In this document: positions 15,520-24,941 of the stretch, piece by piece | How the letters are laid out: the number at the start of each line of letters is the position of its first letter | How positions within the stretch are numbered: the stretch's first letter is position 1 | DNA from: Bittarella massiliensis (ex Durand et al. 2017) | Lineage (GTDB): Bacteria; Bacillota; Clostridia; Oscillospirales; Ruminococcaceae | Assembly: GCF_017566145.1 (NCBI RefSeq) | Contig: NZ_JABFCL010000001.1 | Location: 62,001-126,000 of the forward strand | Reading direction: 5' to 3' | Length of the DNA: 64,000 nucleotides | Notes under the pieces: model-generated | The model's database searches: none | Seen by the model: the letters and a program-made list of their open reading frames with translations, nothing else | Told to the model about the DNA's origin: nothing | Made by a program: the position numbers and the translations under genes

Positions 15520-18500
15520 CAACGGCTTTGTTCACCTGCACCTGCACACCGAGTACAGCCTGCTCGACGGGGCCTGCCGCATTGGCCAGTTGATGGACAA
15601 GGTCCTCTCCCTGGGACAGGACGCGGTGGCCATCACCGACCACGGGGTGATGTACGGGGTGATCGACTTCTACAAGGCCGCCAAAGCCAAAGGGGTCAAG
15701 CCCATCATCGGCTGCGAGGTCTATGTGGCCAGCCGCGCCCGCACCGACAAGGTGCACGGGCTCGACTCGCAAAACCACCATCTGGTGCTCCTCTGCGAAA
15801 ACTACACCGGCTACCAAAACCTCATCTACATGGTCAGCCAGGCCTTTATCGACGGCTTCTACAAAAAGCCCCGCATCGACCACCAGTTGCTGCAGGAGCA
15901 CAGCGAGGGGCTCATCGCCCTCTCGGCCTGCATTGCCGGTGAGGTGCCCAGCTTACTGTTGCAGGGGGATGAGAAGGGGGCGGAGGAGACCGCCCGCTTT
16001 TACCGCGATCTCTTTGGCAAAGACCGCTACTACATCGAGCTGCAAAACCACGGCCTGGATCTGCAGGCGGAGGTCAATCCCAAGCTGGTGGCCCTGGCCA
16101 AAAAGCTGGACATCGGCCTGGTCTGCACCAACGACTGCCACTACTTGAGCCGGGAGGACAGCAAGATGCAGCACCTGCTCACCTGCATCCAGCTGGGGAA
16201 GACGGTGGACGAGGACACCGGCATTGAGTTTTCCACCGAGGAGTTTTACGTCAAGGGCAGGGAGGAGATGGAGGCCCTTTTCGGCCACCTGCCCGAGGCC
16301 ATTGCCAACACCCGCAAAATTGCCGACATGTGCCAGCTGGACTTCGAATTCGGGGTCACCAAGCTGCCCTACTTTACCTCGCCCACCGGCGACAACCAGT
16401 CCTATTTCGAGGACCTCTGCTGGCAGGGGCTCTGGAATCACTACGGGAAGGACTGCCCGCAGGAGATCCAGGACCGGCTCTCCTATGAGTTGGGGGTCAT
16501 CACCCAGATGGGGTATGTGGACTACTTTCTCATCGTGCAGGACTTTGTCAACTACGCCAAGAGCCACGACATCCCGGTGGGGCCGGGGCGGGGTTCGGGC
16601 GCGGGCAGCCTGGCGGCCTACTGCATCGGCATCACCGGGATCGACCCCATTGAGTACAACCTGATTTTCGAGCGGTTTTTAAACCCGGAGCGGGTCTCGA
16701 TGCCCGACTTCGACATTGACTTTTGCTATGAGAAGCGGCAGTTGGTCATCGACTATGTCATTGAAAAGTACGGCGCCGACCACGTGGCCCAGATCATCAC
16801 CTTCGGCACCATGGCGGCCCGGGCCGCCGTGCGGGACGTGGGGCGGGCCCTGGGCATCGCCTACTCCACCTGCGACCAGATCGCCAAGCTCATCCCCATG
16901 CAGCTGCACATCACCATTGCCGAGGCGCTGAAGATCTCGGCTGATCTCAAGCAGCTCTACGACAGTGATCAGACCGCCCACGAGGTGCTGGAGATGGCCA
17001 TGAAGCTGGAGGGGATGCCCCGCCACGCCTCCACCCACGCCGCCGGGGTGGTCATCAGCCGGCTGCCAGTTTACGAGTACGTGCCTTTGCAGAGCACCGA
17101 CGGACAGATCGTCACCCAGTTTACCATGACCACCCTGGAGGAACTGGGCCTTTTGAAGATGGACTTCCTCGGCCTGCGCACCCTGACGGTCATCAGCGAC
17201 GCCGAGCGGATGATCCGCCGCCGGGAGCCAGGTTTTGACATCGGCGCCATCGACAAGCAGGACCGGGCCACCTTTGAGATGCTGGCCTCGGGCGATGCCC
17301 GGGGGGTGTTCCAGTTCGAATCGGAGGGGATGAAGCGGGTGCTCACCGACCTGGGCCCCACCCGCATCGAGGACTTGATCGCCGTCATCTCCCTCTACCG
17401 CCCGGGGCCGATGGACTCGATCCCCCGCTACTTAAAGGCCAGCAAAAACGCCGCCTTCATCACCTACAAGCACCCCTGGCTGGAGGAGATCCTCGACGTG
17501 ACCTACGGCTGCATCGTCTACCAGGAACAGGTGATGCAGATCTGTCGCAAGCTGGCGGGGTTCACCTACGGCCAGGCCGACATGGTCCGCCGGGCCATGA
17601 GCAAAAAGAAGGCCGACGTGATGCAGAGGGAGCGCCAGCGCTTCCTCTACGGCGACGAGGACCCCGACAGCCAGTGCGTGGGCTGCATCAAAAACGGCAT
17701 TGACGAGAAGACGGCCAACGACATCTTTGACGAGATGTCCTCCTTCGCCTCCTATGCCTTCAACAAATCCCACGCGGCGGCCTACGCCTATGTGGCCTAT
17801 CAGACGGCCTACCTGAAATGCCACTACCCCAAGGAGTTCATGGCCGCCCTCCTCACCAGCGTGCTGGGCAACACCGATAAGGTGGCCGAGTACATTGCCG
17901 AGTGCGACCAGATGAAGATCCCGGTGCTGCCGCCCTACATCAACGAGAGCTACCAGCGCTTCACCGTGTCGGGGGATGCCATTCAGTACAGCCTCCTGGG
18001 CATCAAGGGGCTGGGGGAGGGGGTCATCGCCGAGATCGTGGCGGAGCGAGGGAAGGGCGGGCCCTTTACCTCCCTCTACAATTTTGTCGACCGGATGAAG
18101 AAGATCTTGACCCGGCAGCTAAATAAAAAGGCCATTGAAAACATGGTGCGCTGCGGCTGCCTGGACAAGCTCAACCCCAACCGCCGCGCCCAGGTAGAGG
18201 CCATCGACGGCCTCTTCGACTACATTGAAGAGCGGGACCGGCGCAACGTAGAGGGACAGCTCAATCTCTTCGGCGGCGGGGAGGAGGGGGAGGAGGAGCC
18301 CTTCGCCCTCCCCGCGGTGGAGGACTACCCCCTGCGGGAAAAGTTGCAGATGGAAAAGGAGATCATCGGCTGCTACATGTCCGCCCATCCCCTGGACGAG
18401 TACCGGGAGGTCATCGAGCGGGGCAAGTTCCCGCAGATTGCCTCCATGCTCCAGCTCGACGACAGCAAAGACGGCCTTAACGTTCGCTTTTTGGTGGTGG

Positions 18501-19057
18501 TCACCGCCGCCCGCACCAAGATCACCAAGAGCCAGAGCACCATGATGTTTGCCGATGTGGAAGACCGCACCGGCACCATGGAGATGCTGGTCTTTCCCTC
18601 CACCCTCCAGCAGTACAGGCCCCTGCTGCGGGAAAACGCCATTGTCGTCATCGGCGGTCACCTCTCCATCCGCGAGGAGGAGGCACCCAAACTCATCTGC
18701 GAGTACGTGCAGTCCCCTGCCGAGGCCGAATCCCCGCCGCCGCCCAGAGGGGGGAGAGCGCGCCCGACTGCGCCGGCCACCCCAGTTGCCGCCCCCGCAC
18801 CGCAAACGCCGGTCCCCCCGCTGACGGAGCGGGCGGACGGACGGGCCCTCTACATCCTTCTGCCCAACCGCAACGAGGCGCTGATGGCCAAAATCCCCTC
18901 GCTGGTGGGAAGCTATCCAGGCGACTACCCAGTCTACATCTGTTTTGCGGACACCCGCAAGAAGCTCAAGAGCAAGACCCTGCGGGTGGGGCCGACAGAG
19001 GATCTGATGCGGACTTTAAAGAATATTTTTGGAGATAAAAACGTTATCATTTCCTGA
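15509..19057 (+). CDS. dnaE: DNA polymerase III alpha subunit DnaE
   Basis: 1182 aa, DnaE-type (not PolC). Seen in order: N-terminal PHP domain (HLHLHTEYSLLDGA, ITDHGVMYG), the polymerase core with the catalytic block PDFDIDFCYEKR and GPGRGSGAGSLAAYC, helix-hairpin-helix region, and an OB-fold (FLVVVTAARTKITKSQSTMMFADVEDRTGT). Between the OB-fold and the C-terminus is a Pro/Ala-rich linker (residues about 1073-1110) followed by a short extra alpha/beta domain. The start at 15509 has GAGGAGGA upstream and lies inside the whiA end. It probably acts in lagging-strand synthesis alongside a PolC encoded elsewhere. Confidence 0.96.
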   Translation: MANDNGFVHLHLHTEYSLLDGACRIGQLMDKVLSLGQDAVAITDHGVMYGVIDFYKAAKAKGVKPIIGCEVYVASRARTDKVHGLDSQNHHLVLLCENYTGYQNLIYMVSQAFIDGFYKKPRIDHQLLQEHSEGLIALSACIAGEVPSLLLQGDEKGAEETARFYRDLFGKDRYYIELQNHGLDLQAEVNPKLVALAKKLDIGLVCTNDCHYLSREDSKMQHLLTCIQLGKTVDEDTGIEFSTEEFYVKGREEMEALFGHLPEAIANTRKIADMCQLDFEFGVTKLPYFTSPTGDNQSYFEDLCWQGLWNHYGKDCPQEIQDRLSYELGVITQMGYVDYFLIVQDFVNYAKSHDIPVGPGRGSGAGSLAAYCIGITGIDPIEYNLIFERFLNPERVSMPDFDIDFCYEKRQLVIDYVIEKYGADHVAQIITFGTMAARAAVRDVGRALGIAYSTCDQIAKLIPMQLHITIAEALKISADLKQLYDSDQTAHEVLEMAMKLEGMPRHASTHAAGVVISRLPVYEYVPLQSTDGQIVTQFTMTTLEELGLLKMDFLGLRTLTVISDAERMIRRREPGFDIGAIDKQDRATFEMLASGDARGVFQFESEGMKRVLTDLGPTRIEDLIAVISLYRPGPMDSIPRYLKASKNAAFITYKHPWLEEILDVTYGCIVYQEQVMQICRKLAGFTYGQADMVRRAMSKKKADVMQRERQRFLYGDEDPDSQCVGCIKNGIDEKTANDIFDEMSSFASYAFNKSHAAAYAYVAYQTAYLKCHYPKEFMAALLTSVLGNTDKVAEYIAECDQMKIPVLPPYINESYQRFTVSGDAIQYSLLGIKGLGEGVIAEIVAERGKGGPFTSLYNFVDRMKKILTRQLNKKAIENMVRCGCLDKLNPNRRAQVEAIDGLFDYIEERDRRNVEGQLNLFGGGEEGEEEPFALPAVEDYPLREKLQMEKEIIGCYMSAHPLDEYREVIERGKFPQIASMLQLDDSKDGLNVRFLVVVTAARTKITKSQSTMMFADVEDRTGTMEMLVFPSTLQQYRPLLRENAIVVIGGHLSIREEEAPKLICEYVQSPAEAESPPPPRGGRARPTAPATPVAAPAPQTPVPPLTERADGRALYILLPNRNEALMAKIPSLVGSYPGDYPVYICFADTRKKLKSKTLRVGPTEDLMRTLKNIFGDKNVIIS

Positions 19058-19073
19058 TTTCCCATTTTAGTCC

Positions 19074-19102
19074 TTGCAATCAATTGGGCTGCCGTGTACA
19101 AT
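19074..19102 (+). promoter_or_regulatory. Sigma-A promoter of pfkA
   Basis: TTGCAA, 17 bases, TACAAT, about 45 bases before the pfkA start. It suggests pfkA has its own transcription in addition to read-through from dnaE. Confidence 0.55.
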
Positions 19103-19148
19103 AAATTGGTATGTGAAAAAGGTAGTTGACATATAGGAGGTTCGCACC

Positions 19149-20129
19149 ATGCACACCGATAAAGAGATCAAGACAATCGGCGTCTTGACCAGCGGCGGAG
19201 ATGCCCCGGGCATGAACGCCGCCATTCGCGCAGTCGTCCGCACCGCCATCTCCATGGGCATCAAGGTCAAGGGGATCATGCGCGGCTATTCCGGTCTTCT
19301 CAATGAGGAGATCATGGACATGAGCATCCGCTCGGTGTCCGAGATCATCCAGCGGGGCGGCACCATTCTCTACACTGCCCGCTGCCTGGAGTTCAAAGAG
19401 ATGTCCGGCGTTTTGAAGGGCAAAGAGATGTGCGAGAAACACGGCATCGACGGCCTGGTGGTCATCGGCGGCGACGGCTCTTTCCGCGGCGCGCAAGACC
19501 TCTCCAACGTCGGGGTCCCCTGCGTCGGCGTCCCCGGCACCATCGACAACGACATCGCCTGCAGCGAGTACACCATCGGCTATGACACTGCCATGAACAC
19601 CGCCATGGAGATGGTCGACAAGCTGCGGGACACCGCCCACTCACACGAGCGCTGCAGCGTGGTCGAGGTGATGGGCCGCCGGGCGGGGCACATCGCCCTG
19701 AACACCGGCATTGCCTGCGGGGCCTGCGTCATTCTGGTTCCCGAAAAGCCCTTTGACCCCCAGAAGGACCTGCTCGACCGCATCCGCTACTCCCAGAGCG
19801 TGGGCAAGCGCCACTTTATCGTGGTGGTGGCCGAGGGGGTGGGCAGCGCCGGCGACATCGCCGGGCTGATTCAGAACACCCTTGGCATCGACTCCCGCAC
19901 CACCGTACTCGGCCATGTGCAGCGCGGTGGCAGCCCGACCCTGCGCGACCGGGTGATGGCCACCAAGATGGGTTACCGCGCCGTGGAACTGCTCTCCCAG
20001 AACATCGGCAACCGGGTGGTAGCTATCCAGAAGGGCGAGCTGGTCGACTTTGAGATCAACGAGGCCCTGGCCATGCAAAAGACCATCGACGAGCGGCTGC
20101 TCAACATCGGCCACGCCATCTCCATCTAG
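19149..20129 (+). CDS. pfkA: ATP-dependent 6-phosphofructokinase
   Basis: Phosphorylates fructose 6-phosphate, the committed step of glycolysis. 326 aa, normal. Seen: nucleotide loop TSGGDAPGMNAAIR, GGDGSFRGA, catalytic block PGTIDNDIACSEYTIGYDTA, and MGRRAGHIAL. The Gly after GGDG marks the ATP-using group rather than the pyrophosphate group. AGGAGG lies 9 bases upstream. A strong terminator follows. Confidence 0.97.
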   Translation: MHTDKEIKTIGVLTSGGDAPGMNAAIRAVVRTAISMGIKVKGIMRGYSGLLNEEIMDMSIRSVSEIIQRGGTILYTARCLEFKEMSGVLKGKEMCEKHGIDGLVVIGGDGSFRGAQDLSNVGVPCVGVPGTIDNDIACSEYTIGYDTAMNTAMEMVDKLRDTAHSHERCSVVEVMGRRAGHIALNTGIACGACVILVPEKPFDPQKDLLDRIRYSQSVGKRHFIVVVAEGVGSAGDIAGLIQNTLGIDSRTTVLGHVQRGGSPTLRDRVMATKMGYRAVELLSQNIGNRVVAIQKGELVDFEINEALAMQKTIDERLLNIGHAISI

Positions 20130-20144
20130 CAAAGCTGGTTTTCA

Positions 20145-20181
20145 GCGCCCTCTGCCCGCAATCGGCAGAGGGTGCTTTTTT
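20145..20181 (+). terminator. Terminator after pfkA
   Basis: GCGCCCTCTGCC / GGCAGAGGGTGC stem with a short loop and six T. Confidence 0.9.
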
Positions 20182-20241
20182 GCATTCCAAAGGGGGAAAC
20201 ACCGCACTTAAAAGTTGAATTTCACCTTTTTTCCGCCCTTT

Positions 20242-20249
20242 CATAGAAT
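20242..20249 (+). promoter_or_regulatory. Possible sigma-E -10 element before yunB
   Basis: CATAGAAT fits the mother-cell sigma-E -10 pattern. No good -35 is found at 13-15 bases upstream, so this is weak. Confidence 0.25.
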
Positions 20250-20283
20250 GGAACAGAGAGTTTGAGCGGGGGAGGGGATGCAG

Positions 20284-20961
20284 ATGAAGCACCGCAGAAA
20301 GCGGCACCGGCGGGAATGGCTGCTGCGGGTGGGGGTGTTGCTGCTTGTCCTGTTGGGGGCGGTGGCGGCAATCGACCACCAGCTGCGGCCGATGGTCCAG
20401 TCCTTTGCCACCTACCAGATCAAGAGCTTTGCCACCGAGGTGATCGACGCGGCCATCCTCGATTACCTGGGTAAGGAGGGGGTGACGTACGACACCTTCT
20501 CCACCGTCACCCGGGACGACAGCTCCCAGGTCACCGGCATCTCCCTCAACACCGTCAATGTCAACCTCTTCAAGGCGGGGATCACCGACCGCATCAACAG
20601 CGAGATGTCCCAGATTGGGCTGCAGACCATCAAAATCCCGGTGGGTTCCCTGCTGGGCACCCAAATTTTGCAGGGCGTGGGGCCCGACATCACCCTGCGG
20701 GTACAGCCCTCGTCCTATGCCGCCTGTTCGGTGGACAGCCAATTTGATGCAGCGGGTATCAACCAGACCCGGCACCGGGTGGTGCTGAAGGTGTCGGTCA
20801 TGCTCTCGGCCATCATCCCGGGGTATGTGACCCAGACCGAGCTCAACGTCGGCTACACCCTGGCAGAGACCATCATCGTCGGGGCGACGCCAGACCAGTT
20901 CACCCATGTGACCGGGGACGACTCCTCCCTCATCGGAAAGATCAACGACTACACCAAATAG
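20284..20961 (+). CDS. yunB: Sporulation protein YunB
   Basis: 225 aa. A very basic start (KHRRKRHRREW), one membrane segment (about residues 13-33), then an external domain with TYQIKSFATEVIDAAI, TGISLNTVNVNLFKAGITDRI and VPVG-like KIPVGSLLGTQILQGVGPDI. These are the hallmarks of YunB, a mother-cell protein needed for normal sporulation in B. subtilis, where sigma-E controls it. ATG 20284 is chosen because GGAGG lies 8 bases upstream; ATG 20278 is too close. Confidence 0.87.
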   Translation: MKHRRKRHRREWLLRVGVLLLVLLGAVAAIDHQLRPMVQSFATYQIKSFATEVIDAAILDYLGKEGVTYDTFSTVTRDDSSQVTGISLNTVNVNLFKAGITDRINSEMSQIGLQTIKIPVGSLLGTQILQGVGPDITLRVQPSSYAACSVDSQFDAAGINQTRHRVVLKVSVMLSAIIPGYVTQTELNVGYTLAETIIVGATPDQFTHVTGDDSSLIGKINDYTK

Positions 20962-21131
20962 GCAAGCGCGCGCCGGACGGCCCTGAAAGCGGGGCTGCCC
21001 GGCTTTTTGGAAGCTGGGGCAAAAGGGTATAGGGGGTGGAAATTTGCCCCATAATTTTGAGAACAGCCCCTGTAAAAGAGGGGAGAGATATGCTATACTA
21101 GACGAGTGTATGAACGGAGGAAGAGACAGCT

Positions 21132-23102
21132 ATGCCAGACGCCGTTTTTGAGCGGATGCGGGAGTTGGAGAGGCAGATCGAGTACCACAACGACCGCTAC
21201 TACAACCAAGACGACCCCGAGATCAGCGACTACGACTACGACCAGCTCACCCAAGAGCTGCGGGCGCTGGAGGCCAAGCACCCCCAGTACAAGAGCGAGC
21301 ACTCCCCCTCCGACCGGGTGGGGGGCGTCTCCTCCAACCAGTTTGAAAAGGTCGCCCACCAGGTGAAGATGGAGAGTTTGCAGGACGTCTTTTCGGTGGA
21401 CGAGGTGGAGGAGTTTTTGCAGAAGATCACCCCCGAGGGCGGCGTCATGCCCTGCGTGGTGGAGATGAAGATCGACGGCCTCTCGGTCTCGCTGGAGTAC
21501 CGGGAAGGCAGGTTGGTGCGGGGCTCCACCCGGGGCGACGGCCTGGTGGGAGAGGACATCACCGTCAACCTGCGCACCATAAAGGACATCCCCAAAACCA
21601 TCCCCTTTCAGGGCTTTTTGGAGGTGCGGGGGGAGGTGTATATGCCCCGTGCCAGCTTTGAAAAGTTGGTGGAGCGCCAGATAGAGGAGGGGGAAAAGCC
21701 CTTCAAAAACCCCCGCAACGCCGCCGCCGGCTCCCTGCGCCAGAAGGACGCGTCCATCACCGGGGAGCGGGGGCTCTCCATCTTTGTCTTCAACCTGCAA
21801 CAGATCGAGGGCAAGGCCTTTACCGCCCACAGCGAGACGCTGCACTGGATGGCAAAACAGGGCTTTCCCGTCTCGCCCGACTTTGTCCTCTGCCAGAGCG
21901 CCGGGGAGGCAGTGGAGCGCATCCGCCAAATTGACGATTTGCGGGGAAAACTCCCCTTTGACATCGACGGCGCGGTGGTCAAGGTGGACGACCTGCACGA
22001 GAGGGAGGAGCTGGGCAGCACCTCCAAATACCCCAAGTGGGCCATTGCCTACAAGTACCCGCCGGAGGAGAAGGAGACCATTTTGCGGGAGGTGGAGATC
22101 AGCGTTGGCCGCACCGGCGCCCTCATCCCCACCGCCCTCTTTGACCCCATCACCCTGGCTGGCACCACCGTGGGCCGCGCCGTGTTGCACAACCAGGACT
22201 TCATCAACGAAAAGCAGGTGGGTGTCGGCGACGTGATCGTGGTGCGCAAGGCGGGGGAGATCATCCCCGAGGTGGTGGCCGTCAAGCGCCACTGCGAGGG
22301 CTCTCAGGTCTTTCAGATTCCCGCCTACTGCCCCTCTTGCGGCACCAAGACCGTTCAGGCTGAGGACGAGGCGGCCACCCGCTGCCCCAACCCTCACTGC
22401 CCGGCCAAAAATTTTCGCCGGTTGTGGCACTTTTGCTCCCGCGACGCCATGGACATCGACGGCCTGGGTCCCGCCATCATCGAGGCGCTGCAAAAGGCCG
22501 GGCTGGTAGAGGATTTCGGCGACCTCTACGCCCTCACCTTTGAACAGGTGGTGGAGTTGGAGGGCTTTCAGGAAAAGGCGGCCCAAAATCTCATCTCCGC
22601 CATCGAGGCGTCCAAGAAAAACGACCTGCCCCGGCTGCTCTTCGGGCTGGGGATCAAGAACGTGGGCAAGCGCGCATCGGAGTTGATCTGCGAGCGATTT
22701 CCCACCCTGGAGGCCATCATGGCCGCCGGAGAGGAGGAGATCAGCGCCGTCGACGGCATCGGCGGGGTGATGGCGCAGAACGTGGTCCGCTTCTTTGCCC
22801 AGGAGGAAAACCGCCGGGTAGTCGACAAGCTGGTGGCCCGGGGGGTCAATACCACCGCCCAAAAGCAGGCGGTGGGGGACAAACTGAGCGGCAAAAAGTT
22901 CGTGGTCACCGGCAAGCTCACCCGATTCACCCGCAAGGGGATTGAAGAGCTCATCAAACAAAACGGGGGCAAGGTCTCCTCCAGCGTGTCCAAGGCCACC
23001 AGCTACCTGGTGGCGGGGGAGGACGCCGGCAGCAAGCTGGAAAAGGCCGAGAGTCTGAATGTCCCCGTCCTCACGGAAGAGGCGTTTTTAGAGTTGATTT
23101 AG
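21132..23102 (+). CDS. ligA: NAD-dependent DNA ligase LigA
   Basis: 656 aa, normal. Seen: Ia domain, adenylation domain with the catalytic Lys in MKIDGLS (about residue 113), OB-fold, four-cysteine zinc finger (CPSC...CPNPHCPAK), helix-hairpin-helix repeats, and a C-terminal BRCT domain (KLSGKKFVVTGKLTRFTR). It seals nicks in replication and repair using NAD+. A likely -10 (TATACT) is at 21094. The gat genes follow within 75 bases, so a common transcript is likely. Confidence 0.97.
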   Translation: MPDAVFERMRELERQIEYHNDRYYNQDDPEISDYDYDQLTQELRALEAKHPQYKSEHSPSDRVGGVSSNQFEKVAHQVKMESLQDVFSVDEVEEFLQKITPEGGVMPCVVEMKIDGLSVSLEYREGRLVRGSTRGDGLVGEDITVNLRTIKDIPKTIPFQGFLEVRGEVYMPRASFEKLVERQIEEGEKPFKNPRNAAAGSLRQKDASITGERGLSIFVFNLQQIEGKAFTAHSETLHWMAKQGFPVSPDFVLCQSAGEAVERIRQIDDLRGKLPFDIDGAVVKVDDLHEREELGSTSKYPKWAIAYKYPPEEKETILREVEISVGRTGALIPTALFDPITLAGTTVGRAVLHNQDFINEKQVGVGDVIVVRKAGEIIPEVVAVKRHCEGSQVFQIPAYCPSCGTKTVQAEDEAATRCPNPHCPAKNFRRLWHFCSRDAMDIDGLGPAIIEALQKAGLVEDFGDLYALTFEQVVELEGFQEKAAQNLISAIEASKKNDLPRLLFGLGIKNVGKRASELICERFPTLEAIMAAGEEEISAVDGIGGVMAQNVVRFFAQEENRRVVDKLVARGVNTTAQKQAVGDKLSGKKFVVTGKLTRFTRKGIEELIKQNGGKVSSSVSKATSYLVAGEDAGSKLEKAESLNVPVLTEEAFLELI

Positions 23103-23173
23103 CAGGTGTATTTTGCCAGAGACCGCCGCTCTGCAGGGGCGGCATAAACCCTTATACAGATGGAGGAATGGAT

Positions 23174-23443
23174 ATGGAAATCGACGTGCGGCACATTGCC
23201 AAGCTGTCCTATTTGAAGATTGAGGACGATGAGATCGAGACCTATCAAAAGCAGATGAGCGACATCATCCAGATGGTGGAGGCCCTGCCCGACCAGGCCG
23301 ATTTTGACGCCAAACCCAGGGTGGAGGACGCCATGCAGCTGCGGGAGGACGAGATTCGCCCCTCCACCCCGCGGGACAAGCTGCTGCAAAACGCCCCCCA
23401 GGTAGAGGCGGGCTGCGTCATCGTCCCCAAGACACTGGAATAG
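23174..23443 (+). CDS. gatC: Asp-tRNA(Asn)/Glu-tRNA(Gln) amidotransferase subunit C
   Basis: 89 aa. The small subunit that wraps GatA and GatB together. Seen: VRHIAKLSYLKIEDDEIETY, then IIQMVEALPD, and the C-terminal LREDEIRPS that matches the family LR-D motif. ATG 23174 is preferred to 23168 for its 7-base spacing from GGAGG. First of gatCAB. Confidence 0.94.
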   Translation: MEIDVRHIAKLSYLKIEDDEIETYQKQMSDIIQMVEALPDQADFDAKPRVEDAMQLREDEIRPSTPRDKLLQNAPQVEAGCVIVPKTLE

Positions 23444-23456
23444 GAGGAGCAGGGAA

Positions 23457-24929
23457 ATGGAACTGATTCAGAAGACCGCCGCCCAGCTGCACCGGCTGCT
23501 GCGCGACAGAGAGATCACCGCCGCCGAGATCACCGATGCGGTGTTTGCGCAGATCGCCGCCTGTGAGCCCCAGGTGCAAAGCTACCTGGCCCTCACCGAG
23601 GCGTCTGCCCGCAAGACCGCCGCCCTGGTGGATCAAAAACTCGCCGGGGGAGAGGATTTGCCCCCGCTTGCAGGCATCCCCATCGCCGTCAAAGACAACC
23701 TCTGTACCGAGGGGGTCACCACCACCTGCGCCTCGAAGATGCTCTACAACTTTGTCCCCCCGTACAGCGCCACCGTGGTCAAAAAGGTGGAGGAAAACCT
23801 TCTCCCCATCACCGGCAAGGTGAACCTGGACGAGTTCGCCATGGGTTCCTCCTGCGAGAACTCCCACTTTCAAAAGACCCGCAACCCCCACGACTTGAGC
23901 CGGGTTCCCGGCGGCTCCTCGGGCGGCAGCGCCGCTTCGGTGGCGGCCGGCGAGGCGGTTTTGGCCCTGGGCTCCGACACCGGCGGCTCCATCCGCCAGC
24001 CCGCCTCCTTCTGCGGCATTGTGGGCCTCAAGCCTACATACGGGGCCGTCTCCCGGTACGGGCTGGTGGCCTTTGCCTCCTCCCTGGACCAGGTGGGCCC
24101 CATGGCCCGCAGCTGCGAGGACGCCGCCATGCTCTTCTCGGCCATCACCGGCGCGGACGAGATGGACGCCACCTCCTGTGACCGGGGCCACCGGGCGGAT
24201 TACCGCGACTACCTGGCCCGCGATGTAAAGGGGATGACCGTCGGCATCCCCAAAGAGTACTTCGGCGAGGGGATCGACGAGGAGGTCTCTTCCGCCGTCA
24301 TGCAGGCGGCCCAGGTCTTTCGCTCCCTGGGCGCCCAGGTGAAAGAGGTCTCGCTGCCCTCCTCCCCCCACGCCCTGTCGGCCTATTACATCATCTCCTC
24401 TGCAGAGGCGTCCTCCAACCTGGCGCGCTTTGACGGGGTCAAGTACGGCTACCGCAGCGAGCACTACCAGAACCTGCAGGAGATGTATGTCAACACCCGC
24501 ACCGAGGGCTTTGGCGCCGAGGTCAAGCGCCGCATCATGCTGGGCACCTACGTCCTCTCCTCCGGCTATTTTGACGCCTACTACAAAAAGGGGAAGGCCT
24601 TCCAAAGCGCCCTCTGCGCCGAGTTTGACGCCTGCTTTGCCGGCTGCGATTTCCTGCTGACCCCCACCGTCCCCCAGACGGCCTTTAAGCTGGGCGAAAA
24701 CATCGACGATCCGGTGAAGATGTACAAGTCCGACATCTGCACTGTGCCGGTGAACATCGCCGGACTGCCCGCCCTGGCCATGCCCTGCGGCAGGGACAAG
24801 CAGGGGCTGCCCATCGGCATGCAGCTCATCGGCCCCCACTTTGGGGAGGATGTGCTGCTCAGTGCCGGGCACCACTACGAACAGGCGACGGGCTACCAGT
24901 TCACCGTCCCCGCCATCGCGTCGAAATAA
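23457..24929 (+). CDS. gatA: Asp-tRNA(Asn)/Glu-tRNA(Gln) amidotransferase subunit A
   Basis: 490 aa amidase-signature enzyme that releases ammonia from glutamine for GatB. The catalytic triad is visible: Lys in GIPIAVKDN, cis-Ser in PGGSSGGSAASVAAG, and Ser in GSDTGGSIRQPA. Normal length. It lies 13 bases after gatC. A GatCAB operon implies indirect synthesis of Gln-tRNA(Gln), usual in Firmicutes. Confidence 0.97.
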   Translation: MELIQKTAAQLHRLLRDREITAAEITDAVFAQIAACEPQVQSYLALTEASARKTAALVDQKLAGGEDLPPLAGIPIAVKDNLCTEGVTTTCASKMLYNFVPPYSATVVKKVEENLLPITGKVNLDEFAMGSSCENSHFQKTRNPHDLSRVPGGSSGGSAASVAAGEAVLALGSDTGGSIRQPASFCGIVGLKPTYGAVSRYGLVAFASSLDQVGPMARSCEDAAMLFSAITGADEMDATSCDRGHRADYRDYLARDVKGMTVGIPKEYFGEGIDEEVSSAVMQAAQVFRSLGAQVKEVSLPSSPHALSAYYIISSAEASSNLARFDGVKYGYRSEHYQNLQEMYVNTRTEGFGAEVKRRIMLGTYVLSSGYFDAYYKKGKAFQSALCAEFDACFAGCDFLLTPTVPQTAFKLGENIDDPVKMYKSDICTVPVNIAGLPALAMPCGRDKQGLPIGMQLIGPHFGEDVLLSAGHHYEQATGYQFTVPAIASK

Positions 24930-24941
24930 GGAGGGTTTACC

